Origin: Kuschelorhynchus macadamiae
Lineage: Eukaryota; Arthropoda; Insecta; Coleoptera; Curculionidae
Assembly: GCA_030620095.1 (NCBI GenBank)
Contig: JAUTXW010004703.1
Location: forward strand, 462,501-526,500
DNA length: 64,000 nt
Direction of reading: 5' to 3'
Part shown: in pieces, positions 35,267 through 47,788 of the stretch
How the letters are laid out: every line of letters starts with the position of its first letter
How positions within the stretch are numbered: position 1 is the stretch's first letter
Program-made: the position numbers and the translations under genes
Notes under the pieces: generated by a model
What the model was told of the DNA's origin: nothing
Databases searched by the model: none
The model's input: only the letters and a program-made list of their open reading frames with translations

Positions 35267-37240
35267 AAGTGCGAGACACGAAAGAAAACCGGGCGGTCCT
35301 TAAAATAAAGGTTCATAGTCTTAAGCAAGCGGAAAAGTAAAATTTGTGAACGCAAATAAATTTATGTTATTTTATTTGTTGTAATAGTTTGCCGCTTCAC
35401 CTATAAAGTGCGCCAGCTAAGCGGTATGGAAAATTAATCGAGGATTTAGTAAATTTTGCACTGTAATTGGGATGTGCCTAGAGTCTCCATGCACTTGCCG
35501 CTAGAAGGTTCTAGCTATTTCCAGTGGCGCCTATACATTTCGAGCATTTGTTTTCATTTCAATACAAATGCGTTGAGTTGAATTTGAATTATTATTTCGA
35601 AGTAACGATGGCGAGCAAAAGAGGGAAAACAATTCGAAGCGGTTAACGTGAAGTTATTGCGAGAATTATAGAAGTCTGTACTAGACAAGCTGACAATAAT
35701 AGTTTGACTATTCCAATTCAAAATCGAACAGAACACGCTGCATTTTACACTAGTGTTTCGGAAAGTAGTGTAAGAAAAATTCAAAGAGAACATAATCATC
35801 GCTTATGTTCTACTGCACCTTTAAAATCTCTTGGCAAAAAAAAGACCCCGATTATCATACAAATATAAAATTGTCGATGGTGATTTTCGAGTAATTCGAC
35901 AAACAATAGAGGATTTTTATATAAACTTGAAGAAAGTTCCGACCTGCAAACCCCTACTTCGGGCTGTAAAGAACAAAATAGATTTTCCGTACGGGTATAA
36001 ACCTTAAATCGGCTTTTACGATCAAATGATTTTGTTTGGCGCAAGTGCTAAAGTAAACAAAAATTGCTCATTGAGAGACCAAATATCTTTCACTGGCGGG
36101 TGAAATATCTATCAACTGTAAGGCAATATAGGCAAGAAGGACGCAATATTGTGTATCTAGACGAAACCAGGGTAGATAATGATATGACAGTGAACAAATT
36201 TTGGCAAAGTGAAAGTGTTACAGGTTTTGTTCAGGGAATCCGCTCTAGTAGTCGCTTTATTATAGTTCATGCTGGTTCAAAAGCCGGATTTGTTCCAGGT
36301 GCTGCTTTAGTTTTTCGCTCGAAACTAACAACTGGAGGCTATCATGGACAGATGAATAGAGATAATTTTGAAAAGTGGTTGCTCGAGAAGCTTCTACCTA
36401 ACCTTCCTCCCAAATCAGTCGTGGTAATGGATAATGCGTCTTATCATTCTCACGTAGAAGATAAAGTGCCAACTAAATACTCTACAGAAACTCGTATGAT
36501 ATCGTGGCTAAATCGAACAATCTTGTATGTGATCCAACATGGAGAAAATATCAATTATATGAAGTAATATCAGCCAACAAGCCTAGAGAAAAAAGTATAA
36601 AATTGACGGTCTTTTACGTAACCTCGGTCATACACCTTTAAGGCTGCCTCCATACATGTGCGACCTCAACCCTATTGAACTTGCGTGGGCAGGAGTAAAA
36701 AAATATATTCGAGAAGGCAACACCGGTGAACTTAAAATAACATTAGAAGCGAATCATCTGAAAATTGGAAATCGTATGTTAAACATGTTCGTTCTATTGA
36801 AGATAAATACTGGGAAGTAGATCGCAAAATTGAAACGGTTATTGATGATTTAGTTATCACAATGGGATCTTCAAGTAGTGACAACGATACCTCATCATTT
36901 TCAGAAGTAATTAGAATCACAGCCGTCAACCTCAAAATGGCTTAATTTTTTTTATATATTTTGTAAAATTGTTCATAAAGTAGCTGTCAATAAACTGCTT
37001 CAAAATAATTTATTTTCTGTTCAATACCGGGTGTCAAAAAATATCTAATATTGCAATTAATATTCGAAAAACTACAGACCTCATATTTTTCCAAAATTAA
37101 CACATCAATGTAGTTATAGTAGGGGAGCCAGCACTGATTCCAGTGAACAAGATTTATCAAAATTTTAACTTATGCAGTTCGACTTTGGGCTATTCGGGTA
37201 TGCCAAAAGTGACCGTTTGTCTCGGTCTTTGTTTGTCTTA
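35267..37240 (+). mobile_element. DDE transposon copy A (about DD82E, Sailor-like), 3'-truncated
   Basis: The left terminus agtgcgagacacgaaagaaa, then accgggcggtcc, matches the inverted right terminus of copy B at 50299-50329. Homology to copy B continues to about 37215 (gccaaaagtgaccgtttgtc), after which copy A ends without a right TIR. The transposase pseudogene lies inside. Confidence 0.8.
35608..36945 (+). pseudogene. Transposase pseudogene, copy A
   Basis: Starts MASKRGKTIRSG, with an early stop. It continues through frameshifts to a clean stretch at 36064-36567: NIVYLDETRVDN (first Asp), SSRFIIVHAG, KAGFVPGAALVFRSKLTTGG, KWLLEKLLPNLPPKS, VVVMDNASYHSHVE (second Asp). It is then frame-shifted through RLPPYMCDLNPIELAW (Glu), SYVKHVRSIEDKYWEVD and an acidic Ser-rich tail to a stop at 36945. 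This layout belongs to the IS630/Tc1/mariner superfamily with a long second-Asp-to-Glu spacer. At least four disruptions. Confidence 0.88.
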
Positions 37241-37357
37241 ACATTAACAGTCAGGAAAAAATTGAATTTTATTTTTATATGTATAAGTACATATATAATG
37301 TGTTAAAAATATATTAAAATATGATACAGTATTTACAAGTTTATTAATAATAAATTA

Positions 37358-38595
37358 TTAGTTATAATTATCTAAATTGTCTAGTTCAATTTCGCTATCA
37401 CTACTATCTTGCAAATTAATTATAAGTGGTTTTGGTTCTAAATATATACAGTTATACGAGTTTTCAATTTTTTTGACATGTTGAATACAGTTTCTCCAGT
37501 TTTCAACACTTACATTATTAACTTCGGTCTTTATTAACTTAATCACACTACTGTTTAATATGGGGGTATTATTGTGAGCTCGTATATTAGATTTTATTTT
37601 ATGCCAAATCAACTCGATCGCGTTAAAGATACAATAGTATGGTGGAAGCCGAATTACTTCGTAACCTGCTTCCTTTGCTGTGTTATCACAAACATATTGC
37701 TTTGAAAAATTGTAACATTTTAAAACTTCCGACAATTGTTTAACATTATAACTTTCATGAAAATATAGGTCACGTTCACACAAAAGGTCTTGTATGTCAC
37801 ATTTTTTAACGGTCGAATTTGGTACCCCGTTCAGTTGGCGGCTAGGATAAGATGCATTATCCATGACAATACTGCTGTTAGATGGTATATTTGGAATTAA
37901 TCTATTTTTGAACGAGTGTTTAAAAACTTCAGCAGTGGTATCACAATGGTAGTCCAAACTGGAATCTGAAATATTCTTGGCTGCTAAAAATAAACATTCT
38001 GGAATCCAGCCTTCTTCTGATCCCTCATGTAGAATAGTTATTCGTTGACCCTTATTTGAGGGAGCATTCGTGAAGCATTTTTTTGATGCATCTATCTATG
38101 CTTTTCACGGTGTGTCATGGGTGTCATACCAAGTCTCATCTAAGTAGATTATTGTCCCATTTTCCGATCTAGCTGCTTTTATATTTTTCCTTTTGTCAAT
38201 TTTTTAAATAGAAACCCTAAACCACGTATAGAATGCCACAAAGTTGTAGTGGAACAGTTAATATCACAACCATCTTTATATAACTTACGGGAAAGCGACA
38301 ATAACGTAGGGACATTTTGGTCTGCATACATTTTATCAATTTTGCGGCGGATTAGGTCTTTTTGACAGAAATCAATACTTTTCTGGACACCATTATCACT
38401 TCGTTTTTTTCTAGGATCTATGGATTTGTTAACAATTTTTCAAACTGTACTTTCAGGAATGCTTGTTAAAACTGAGGTCTCCTTCAATGAAAAGTGATTT
38501 TTTTTCGTGGCCTCGCTCCACTAATTTTGAATAAACACTCCTAACTATCATTTTTGCCTCAACGGGCAGCTGCTTTGGCAAAGGACTTCCGTCAT
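37358..38595 (-). pseudogene. Transposase pseudogene, copy C (divergent relative, opposite strand)
   Basis: Minus strand: LPVEAKMIVRSVYSKLVERG, DFCQKDLIRRKIDKMYADQN, VPTLLSLSRKLYKDG, IIYLDETWYDTHDTP (first Asp, followed by stops), EGSEEGWIPECLFLAAKNIS. Then an open frame from 37957: IPNIPSNSSIVMDNASYPSR (second Asp), ...VIRLPPYYCIFNAIELIWHK (Glu), NWRNCIQHVKKIENSYN and an Asp/Ser-rich tail. I count 81 residues between second Asp and Glu, close to the DD82E group named Sailor. It is clearly diverged from copies A and B. Stops upstream of the open part make it dead. Confidence 0.85.
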
Positions 38596-38649
38596 TTTAA
38601 GTAACTAGTATATATTATTATTGTACCAAATCACAGACCAAATTTTTGA

Positions 38650-39925
38650 AAACACGCAACACACTATTTCACTCTAAGGCTGGAGACAAAATGAAAATTA
38701 TACTTCTTAGAGTAATGTATTTAAACCAGTTCAATTACATGTTACAATAAAAGCGAGGTAGATAAAATCTTTTTACCTGTCTGTTTCTGAGAATACGACC
38801 TTGTCACGGCCAGGTACTTAGGGAAGACAGAATGGTCATTGAAGGCTTTTATGGCATCTCATTATTTCAATATAGGCAAGTCACTTTCTTATATCTTGAA
38901 AAATACTTATACGAGCCGTCACTGTAACATACATTGTACCCATGCAACTTCCAAATATTAAAATTTTTATCTTTATTAGTACAAAGACTTTTTACTCAAG
39001 CTGCATAATATCCGATTATATATTATCAGGAGGATGAATTTATTTTTAAGAATAGAGAAAATATAATAACCCAGCGGTGCAGAAACGAAGATAATCGGCT
39101 GAGTGGCTGAGTTAGGGCCCAGCTTCAGACAATTGATGTTACGTACGCTTGATTTCTCCTAGTACAATTATTTTTAGACGATCTCAGAATATAGAAAGTA
39201 ATTTTTTGCTACTATGGAAAATATGTTAGCTTTATGTTTGAGAGTATTTACTTAATAAACTCTACAACGAATAAGTATAAGGTTTTATTTTCTGTATTTT
39301 CTTATATTGTTATTTAATGACTCATTAGTTCACTCAAAATAACCATTATAAATTTGTTCGACTCGCCTTGCTGATTTTAAATTAGAGCATTCGGGTGGGT
39401 TTTATTTTTAATAATACTCCGGCTAATTGAAATTTGCAAAAGTTTTTAACGATATTTTATAGTTTGGCTATGGGCGCCAGAGCTATAGTAGCTTGAAGAG
39501 AGAAAAAGAAATTAAATTATATTGGGTAAAACAAATAGACAAATTTAGGTAATAAAATACCTCATTCCTTAGAAGATAGTTAGCTTTAGGCAGTTTGCTG
39601 TAAATATCTCGTAAATTAAACAAATGAAAACGACATATTTCATTACTACCAATTTATTTATATATAACACAAATCAGAATAGCATAATCTAATAGAATGG
39701 ACCTATCCAAATACGAAAATGACAAATAGAAAGTTGTAGCAAGTAGGATTTTCTTGTTAGAGTTGTAAAACCATATCGAATGTTAGGATACTTAATATCT
39801 ATAGAAAAAATGATTTCAGAAAATTCTTAACCCTATTTATTGACTATGTTTACAGTTTTCCCTATTAAACATACCATACATCTAAGAAAAAAGCAAACGA
39901 AAAAAATATTAACTTAAAACAATAA
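38650..39925. other. Noncoding spacer containing repeat R2 copy 2
   Basis: Apart from the R2 copy at 39005-39260, no gene, TIR or tandem repeat is apparent. Confidence 0.45.
39005..39260. repeat. Dispersed repeat R2, copy 2
   Basis: Counterpart of 30755-30985. The word ggctgagtggctgagtta resembles a tRNA Leu/Ser A-box, but no B-box follows at the right distance. Confidence 0.8.
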
Positions 39926-39932
39926 TTAAACT

Positions 39933-41605
39933 TTATTTTTTCCGTTTATGAGGTGTCCTGTCTTCTCTCTTAAAAAACCAACAGTAGTCACCAAACATGG
40001 CTGGATGCCATCGTCCTTGGTACCGAATTTTCATTGTTCTGATATCTTGGTGAAACCTTTTACCCTGCTCGTCACTAACAGCTCCCAAATTTCTAGGAAA
40101 AAAATGACAGATGGGAATGGAGGAAGTGAATTTTTAATGACATTCTGGCACCAAGCGCTTTATAGGTGTTTAAGAGTTCATTAACTAATTGTTCATAATT
40201 TTCATCCATAGTGTTGCCTAAAAATCCTCTTACTACATTAACAAATGAATTCCATGCTCTGAGTTCGTGCCTGGTAAGCTTTTCCGTAATAAAAATGCCT
40301 TCTTTTAATTTTGGCATCACTTAACTGGGGAAAGATTTGTCTTAGGTATTTAAATACTGCACCATCTTTATTCAAGGTCTTCACAAAGTTTTTAATCAGC
40401 TCATGTTTTATGTGAAGAAGAGGCAAAAGGACATTTTTGTGATCAACAAGAGGTATAAATTCGCTTCTTTCTGGCCAAATTTAAGTTACATAATGCTGAT
40501 TTATTGCACGACTGTCCCATAAATAAAGAAAACAGCAATATTTTGTAAATCCCCCCTGAAGTCCCACTAAAATCGCTATAACTTTTAAGTCCCAACATAT
40601 CTGCCATCTATACCTATTGCCGTTTCTTTTATCCAAAATCGTGCCCATATTTTCATAATTTTCTTTTATTGCAACTGAATGGGCAACTGGTATAGAGGGT
40701 TTTAAATTTCCAATATGCAATAACACAACTTTTAAGCTATATTTAGATGAGTCTATGAATAAACGCCACTCACGGGGAGAATGTTCAATATCAAGTTCCT
40801 GCATTATACTGTCTATATTAGTACACGGGAACATCGAATTTTCCATACTGTAGAATTCAGAAAACATAGCATTTCTTTTTCTGAAATTTGTAATTTTTGT
40901 TTCTTTGGCCAATAGGTTCCATTCCTTAAGACGAGAACCCAGAAGTTCTGACTGTTGCTTGGATAACCCCAAATCACGTACTAAATCATTCAATTCACTT
41001 TGAACAATCAAATGCGGCTCGCCGGAACTGGGATTTGTGGTAAAAGTGGGATTGGTGTACTGTTCTTCTGAGCTGCCTGATGATGCGTTATCTCCATTAT
41101 CTCCCAAATCAATAGCTTCCCAATTTAAAGGTGCAATCGGCACTGGCAACTTTGCGTTATGAGGAACAGGTCGTATGGCAGATTGCAAATTTGGATATTC
41201 TATATTGTGTTTTCTCTTTTTGGAATAACCTTCAGTCTCTGTCAGGAAAAAATAACAATCGTCAAAATGATTGGTGGGTTCTCGCCATACCATTGCAACT
41301 GCAAAAGGCATACTTTTTCTCTTTCCATTCATCGACTGCACAAATGATATACTACAACTAACACAGCACACATGGGGAGCCCACCGCTTATCTTAAACCC
41401 CAATTAACACACCAAAATATTTAAAGTAGGCTTTTTTTACATTTTCGGAAAATGGCCTGGCTTGTGATTTCACCAGAAATTCTTCACAAATATAACAAAA
41501 TTTGTCAGGGGAAATTTTGCAACTTCGGCGCGTTTGAATCGACAATCTCGTCTTCACATACACTTGCTTATCGATACACAGAGAACAACTCAATTCAAAA
41601 CTCAA
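39933..41605 (-). pseudogene. Cys-rich multi-copy protein family, copy 2 (near full length)
   Basis: Minus strand from ATG 41605: MSFELSCSLCIDKQVYVKTR, FCYICEEFLVKSQARPFSEN, then a shift near 41393 (LIG-stop, where copy 1 reads GDQDKRWAPH), CCVSCSISFVQSMNGKRKSM, MVWREPTNHFDDCYFFLTET, QSELNDLVRDLGLSKQQSEL, EWRLFIDSSKYSLKVVLLHI, GGFTKYCCFLYLWDSRAINQ. A shift near 40481 leads to PLLHIKHELIKNFVKTLNKD, LSDAKIKEGIFITEKLTRHE, LGNTMDENYEQLVNELLNTY, SLKIHFLHSHLSFF and, after another shift, NLGAVSDEQGKRFHQDIRTM, RWHPAMFGDYCWFFKRE and HKRKK-stop. No introns are visible. The N-terminal CxxC pairs suggest zinc binding and the C-terminal HFLHSHL...RFHQDI block is the most conserved part. Function unknown. 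Possibly an accessory protein of an unidentified mobile element, or a retro-duplicated host gene. Three frameshifts at least. Confidence 0.78.
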
Positions 41606-41819
41606 CAGAAGAGTGCTGTTTAACGTTTATTTTATGTCTAATGTTGTAAACAACCCAGTCTAGGTAATTTTTCCGTTGTAAAATAGACCCATTTTAGCCG
41701 CCCCACAATAAAATTGTTTACTTGTCAATATAAAAGGTTCTAATTAGGCTATTAAAAAATGGTACGTGTGAGTGAATAATGAGCGATCCTGTATTAGAAA
41801 AATCTTGTCGGCCTAGTGG

Positions 41820-43700
41820 TCACAGATGTTTTTTGTTATTCGCTCATGAATAACAAAAATAATTATTTAGGTTATGTAAGTGTGCAATGACAAGATTTAC
41901 AATATATGATAAAGTGAAATGAAAATAATTAAATTTCTGTCATAAAAAAGAAATTTTATTTAAAATAATAAAAGCTAATTTACATTCAAGATATGAAATT
42001 CAGACAGAATGTTAATATTTACTATTATTTAAAAATATTATTGATACCTGCATAACTTATATCTAAAAGTTTTAGCAAATAAATGAAATTATCAAAATTT
42101 AATACTTTTTTCATGCATAATATTCAACCATTTAATAAAGTACGATTGGAAAACACTTTTCTCCAAAAAAAATTAGGTATGCAAAATAATCAAATGATTC
42201 TAGAGAGTAGAGCAAATGAAAAATATTAGAAGATTTAATCAGTTAATTTGTAGCAAAATCTTAATTTTTTAAACTGCTGATCTCAGTTTGATCAAACGGA
42301 ATTGAAAAATGAAGCCCTTTCGGATCGTACAAACAATGTAACTGACCTATGTTCGGTGGTTAATATAAGTTAGTCTTTAAGCAGCTGATCTTTAATCAGT
42401 TTGATGAAATTTAACTGCAAAATTGAAGTTTTTTCGGATCGTACAAACAATGTAACCCAACTTATGATCGGTTGATAGCTGATCTTATGCAAAATTCCAA
42501 TGTTGGAAACATTATTCCAATAAATGGATTTTTGAACTTTAAGCAAAATTTAATAAATTAAGAAAATGTTTAATACCAAACCCACAGATTATTATATCCC
42601 ATTTAAAAGTTACGTAAAAGAATTTCAATTATAGTAGTCCATATATAATGTAGGTATAGGTAAATACAAAAAGCAAAGTAAATACAAAAATTCAATCCCA
42701 CAATTTCCATAAATATTTCATGTCAAATTTGAATCAAAATTTTGATATTTTTTATATTTAATTTACTAAAATACCAGTGGGCATATTCAACTGGTATGAT
42801 ATTAATTAAATGCAGAATTTAGATAATTTTGCTAGACGAAACACATTAATATTAAGAGGGAAAACGGAAAATCTAATATACAAAATATTGACAAGTTATT
42901 AATAGTAATAAAGTAAAAATTACTGTATCAATGCCAAATAATATGGTTCATGTATATTCAGTACATTTTATGCAATGTTTTACTTAATAAGAAAAATATA
43001 TTTAAATTCTGATTTATAAAATACTAATATATAATAGGTATACACTAATTTGGAAAAAACACAATTTACAGAAATTTGGAAATAACTACCTACGTATTAA
43101 TTAGATTCAGACAGAAAAGTGGTTTTGGTAACTTTATAGGATATTCTACTCGTTATGTAATTCCTAATAAATTAATGCATGGCCACTACACCAACTGGTA
43201 AAAGCGAAAATATAAAAATATGCAATTTACTTATCTTTTTACAACTCAAATCTGGAATTTGTCCTCGCTACGACATCACATCACAACCTGTAGACTACCC
43301 AAGCCCAAATCAGGAACCGTAACACCCTGGAACCGGCCCCACAGTACTTGTCCACAAAATTGACCACACGGTACTAAGGCAAGGAACTTTCTTACTATAG
43401 GAGTCGATAAGTAACAGCGAAAATTAAATTTTCTTTCGCCCAGGAACTAGTTTAAATTTCCTGGTATGAATAGATTGATTTAAAATTTTGAAAAGCAATT
43501 CCCATAGGAGGAAACAGGAGAAAAGGAAAAAAGCCTGAAACAAAATGGTGAATATAAGTCCACATTTTTACACCCAAGAATGAAATTTTTGCAAATATAA
43601 ATCGAATAAAGACCTTACCAGATATTATAGCTTATGAAAGCATTTATCCATCACTGAATAGAGATTTTATCACATAAAATCCAGCATCCAGGCCGATTAA
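41820..43700. other. AT-rich noncoding spacer
   Basis: No coding sense. The only structure seen is the two-copy duplication at 42271-42490 and a GC-richer patch at 43250-43450 without recognisable content. Confidence 0.45.
42271..42490. repeat. Two-copy tandem duplication, unit about 115 bp
   Basis: aactgctgatctcagtttga / cagctgatctttaatcagtt, then cggatcgtacaaacaatgta, occurs twice (second motif at about 42323 and 42438). Copies are diverged. Confidence 0.7.
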
Positions 43701-43710
43701 GTTAAAATAT

Positions 43711-46079
43711 CAGGGGCGTGCAGTCCATGGAAGCAAGGGAAGCAGTGCTTCCCCAAAAAAAATTACAAAACATCTTCTAAAATGTAATTGTTGAAATAGG
43801 AAACCATTAATTTAGTTTATATTAAAATCGCTAAAATATTATCTTAATTATCAAGCCCCTAATAAATGGGGCCTTGACTCCGACCCAGCCACAATAGAAA
43901 ATCGAATAGAACTTATGCGGTCGCTAGCTTCTCTGCAGCCAAGTCCCGTATGCTTGAATTCCTGTGAATCGAGCCAGAGGTTATTGAACTTTCTACCGGC
44001 TGTTTCTTTGTTTGAACGGCTATCCGTGTGTTGTGTGATACATACGTCGCGTCGTGCATGGTGCGATATGGAAGACAATAATACGGACGTTGAATATGTA
44101 AATACCGTCAACTTCGGCTGTCGGTAATAACGTTGAAAATTTTGGAAAATTTAGTAAGAAAAGTGTGTGTGAATATGTGGTGTGTGTCTTAATAATAAAG
44201 GAATTTTCAACATTAAACTTCGCTGATAAGCTTCAAATAATTTCCAAAAGAAAGGCAAAACCGCCTATGAAAAATTTAACCACAAAAATGAAAAACTGTA
44301 TTAGACATTTTTATCCGGAAAAACAATATGAACAATTTAAATGGCTAAAGCGCATTTGCAGGCCGTCATAAAAGAAAAAGTCTTCGGCAAAACCAGAATT
44401 GAACACGCCCTTAATAAACAGTTGGAAATTAGTCACCGCCAACACATGAACTAGTCGATAAAAATAGGCAAATATTAAGAAGACTTATCGATGTTGTTTG
44501 TTTTCTCGGACAGCACGGATTGGGATTTAGAGGTCATGACGAAACAAGGGTTTCTTCAAATAGAGGAAATTTTCAAGATTTGCTTAGTTTAATGGCTAAA
44601 TATGACGATTGCTTAAAATATCATTTAGAGCAATCTAGCGTTTTTCGCGGAACGTGGAATCGAATCCAGAATGATTTAATTTCCGCTATTGCAACCATTA
44701 TTCTAGAAAGAATTAAACAGGAGATTGGCGAGGCGCGGTTCATTGCTATTATTCTGGACGAAACAACTGCTATCACTAATTTTATCTAATTATCTATAGC
44801 AATACGCTACGTTAAAACAGACGGAAGTATTCAAGAGCGATTTTTAGGTTTTAAGAATGTGTCCGAGAATCGTAGAGCAGATGCATTATATACCGTAGTT
44901 TATAACGTTACTAAAAAAATTAATGGAGAGAAAAAATTAGTTGCTCAAAGCTATGATGGAGCTGCTCATAAATTAAATATAGTTTTATCCCAGTTCATCA
45001 ATCACATTAAAGAGTGTGAAGTATTTTTCGATACTTTAAGTGGCATGGCTGATTTTTTTTCCAAGTCAACAAAACGTACACAAGCTTTGGACTCCATTGT
45101 TCAAAAACGATTGCTCAAAGTAGCCCCTACTAGGTGGAACTATAATGGAAGACTTGTGTTAACAGCATCCGAAAATCGTGAATTACTGATTGAACTATTT
45201 GAGAATATAATAGAAAATAATGAAACGTGGGACTCAGAAGCAATAAATAGTTCGAGGGGGTTTTTGGACTGTTTGAAACGAGATTTTAATTTTAATATTT
45301 TCAGAAATATTTCCATTCTCGGACAATGTTTTTAATATATTACAAACTAAAACAAATGATATTGCTTTTTGCCTAAAAAAGTGGATGATTTTAAGTCCAT
45401 GTTAAGCCAAAAAAAAATGACTTTGACCTATTTTGGGAGAAAACGATGACGTTAAATATAAGCCAAGCGTCTTCGAACAGACAAGGTGGGAGATGTTTAA
45501 ACATCATACAGACGCCTCTTTTATGAAATAATCGGTCAAATTCAGCAACAAATAAACTGTAGATTTAACGGTTTAAATGATTTTAAATTCCTCGAACTCT
45601 GCAATTTTGATGCATTTAAAGGAAAAACTTTTCCAGAAGATGCGTTTAAATCTCTTCTTCTTCATTATGGCTAGTTCTTCGACCAAGTGTTACTGCGATC
45701 TGAACTAAAAGTGATTTACGAAACTGATGACATTAGCGCAAAAAAGGAAACTAATGCAATTTTTAAAAGACAAGGAGCTGGAAGGTGCCTACACCGAAGT
45801 GTCGAATTTGTGTGAATTAATCTTAACAATACCTGTCACAAGTTCATCAGTAGAACGTAATTTTTCAACACTTAAAAAAACGTGAGGGGCAGGAGAGACT
45901 TTCGCATACATCGCTACTGTCCATTGAAAATAAACTTCTCCAAAATATGTCGGAGCATCGACGTTTTTATGACATCATTGATGAATTTGCAAAAAATGAT
46001 CTAAGAATCGAATTACATTACAAATAGGTAAGTTTCTAAAAGTTGCTTCTCTTTCTTAAAATTTCACCACACGCCTCTG
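43711..46079 (+). mobile_element. hAT transposon with perfect 8-bp target-site duplication
   Basis: taaaatat occurs at 43703-43710 and again at 46080-46087. Terminal inverted repeats are CAGGGGCGTGcagt at the left and its near-complement (actgcc-type acgcctctg) at the right, matching 9 of the first 10 positions. Length 2369 bp. The 8-bp duplication and CAG-type ends are diagnostic for hAT. A transposase pseudogene fills the interior. Confidence 0.92.
44165..46026 (+). pseudogene. hAT transposase pseudogene (ZMYM/TTF-zinc-finger group)
   Basis: Successive frames give MKNLTTKMKNCIRHFYPEKQ, VIKEKVFGKTRIEHALNKQL, VDKNRQILRRLIDVVCFLGQ, HGLGFRGHDETRVSSNRGNF, ARFIAIILDETTAITNFI (catalytic-core start), LVAQSYDGAAHKLNIVLSQF, KVAPTRWNYNGRL and, at the end, LILTIPVTSSSVERNFSTLK, the hAT dimerisation block, then ENKLLQNMSEHRRFYDIIDE and stop near 46026. 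The internal region (45340-45700) is shuffled among frames. Several stops and shifts. Inactive. Confidence 0.88.
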
Positions 46080-46089
46080 TAAAATATGA

Positions 46090-46835
46090 ACTAAAATCTA
46101 ATAGAGAATAATCTCATATTGCTTTCAACCTTAAAGTTTGGCAAAAGAGACCTAAAATGGCCGTCCCGTTCGATTTTATTCACTCGGACTATACAAAAAA
46201 CCAAACCTTCTTATGTCACTCCGAAACATTCAATTCAAAATTATTTCTTAGCACTCAAGATTTTTATTGACAAGAAAAACAATAAATGAATTGTATTTAA
46301 TCACTTGAACAATCTGAATTGTTCCCAATACCAAAATCCATGGAATCAATTTAATAACCATATCATAATATATCACAAGATTATTAACGAAATAATTTTC
46401 AAATGCAGCGGTTATTATCCAAACTAGAATATTCTCTTTTTGGTTTTTCTTGCCATGCGAGAATTTACGAATCAGTTGATTTCGGATCGATAAAAATACT
46501 TTGGTACCTTGAACCTTCACGCGATGTCTAATAGTCCAGTCTAGTTATTAACCCAGGCAAATTGGGGTTCAATATTATTAATTAGAAAACGTGGAATATG
46601 TTTTATTTAAATTGGTATTTTTCTGCTTATCCTGAACCAAACGTTGTAACGAACGAAAAAGTTTGTTGCAACATATATAAGCTTTGTTATTTGTACGTAG
46701 TGTAATTCTGTAGTAATTTTTGCTTCCGTATATTGGGTTCTATAAAAGCATAATTTCAAAACGCCTAAACTACCATACATACCTGATGAAAAAATGAAAT
46801 AAACTAATTTTACAAGATAATATTATTTGGCCTTA
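46090..46835. other. Spacer with no confident gene
   Basis: A 90-codon minus-strand frame (46520-46248) has no recognisable domain and is probably chance. The rest is noncoding. Confidence 0.4.
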
Positions 46836-46839
46836 ATGG

Positions 46840-46990
46840 TGACTTCCCGATTTTTTCCCTCGAGTTTTTTTTCCCTTCAGATCTCGTGGAGTAAAGATCA
46901 CTGAAAATGCCTCGTCCAATAGAAGGCGAAACGTCGTAATTTAATTTGACCCGTTCTATTCCCAAGAACCATGATCTCTTTTAATACTCC
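46840..46990 (+). repeat. PLE-1-family 3' tail, orphan copy with hammerhead-like relic
   Basis: agatctcgtggagtaaagat, ctgaaaatgcctcgtccaat, aaggcgaaacgtcg and cccaagaaccatgatctctt match the reverse complement of the PLE-1 tail at 1195-1320. The core-like words CTGAAAATGCC (46901) and GGCGAAACG (46925-46933) keep the layout of a hammerhead with mutated first core. Confidence 0.7.
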
Positions 46991-46994
46991 AGAG

Positions 46995-47270
46995 CCGTTC
47001 TATGTTACTATAAACAGCTTAAACGCGATATCAAAATACAAAAAGTGGCAAGTATTGTAATTAACCCTAAGATGACAAAATACCTTAAATTTCTTATATT
47101 AGTGAATCCGCGTGCAACGAATTTCAATATTTAGTCGAAATATTTACGCTTAAATAAACTAAAATACCAATTAATTGAAGCCATAGCAATATACGAATGG
47201 AGACTTTTAACTAAACAACCTAATTTTTGGAGTAATCTGCTGTTCAAAGTCAAACGAATATTAAGCATTT
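46995..47270. repeat. Dispersed repeat R3, copy 1
   Basis: ctatgttac.ataaacagctt, taattaaccctaag, cgcgtgcaacgaatttcaat and aattgaagccatagcaatat recur at 51550-51835 in the same order and orientation. Confidence 0.85.
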
Positions 47271-47274
47271 TTCA

Positions 47275-47454
47275 AGGTTCATCGGAACAACATAATAAAT
47301 AAAACTGTAATTCCATATGCAGAAAGTTTTGGGGAGCATTTCATCATGATTGACGATAATGCGAGATCACACAGATCTAGAATTTTTCAGGAGTTATTGG
47401 GGGAACATAACATACAACAGTTATACACTTGCCCCCAAAATCTCCTGATCTTAA
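47275..47454 (+). pseudogene. Tc1-like transposase 2, 5' part (interrupted)
   Basis: HRNNIINKTVIPYAESFGEH and FIMIDDNARSHRSRIFQELL (containing the second catalytic Asp) lead to PPKSPDLN-like text ending at the TA of the copy B insertion. Earlier parts of the gene are absent, since repeat R3 abuts it. Confidence 0.82.
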
Positions 47455-47788
47455 TAAAACCGGGCGGTCCTTAAAATAAAGGTTCATACTCTTAAGCAAA
47501 CCAAAAAGTAAAATTTGTGTACGCAAATAAATTTTATGTTATTTTATTTGTTGTAATAGTTTGCCGCTTCACCTATAAAGTGCGTCAGCTATGCAGTACG
47601 GAAAATTAATCGAGGATTTAGTAAATTTCGCACTGGTCCACTTGTAATTGGGATGTGCCTAGAGTCTCCATGCACTTGTCGCTAGAAGGTTCTAGCTATT
47701 TCCAGTGGCGCCTATATATTTCGAGCATTTGTTTTCATTTCTATATAAATGCGTTGCGTTAAAATTGAATTATTATTTCGAAGTAACG

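Noticed and set aside
39050..39110. A-box-like ggctgagtggctgagtta inside repeat R2
   Set aside because: No B-box follows, and the partner copy at 30840 lacks a cloverleaf as well.
46248..46520. 90-codon minus-strand hydrophobic frame
   Set aside because: Could be a fragment of a membrane protein exon, but without splice context or motif it is indistinguishable from AT-rich chance coding.
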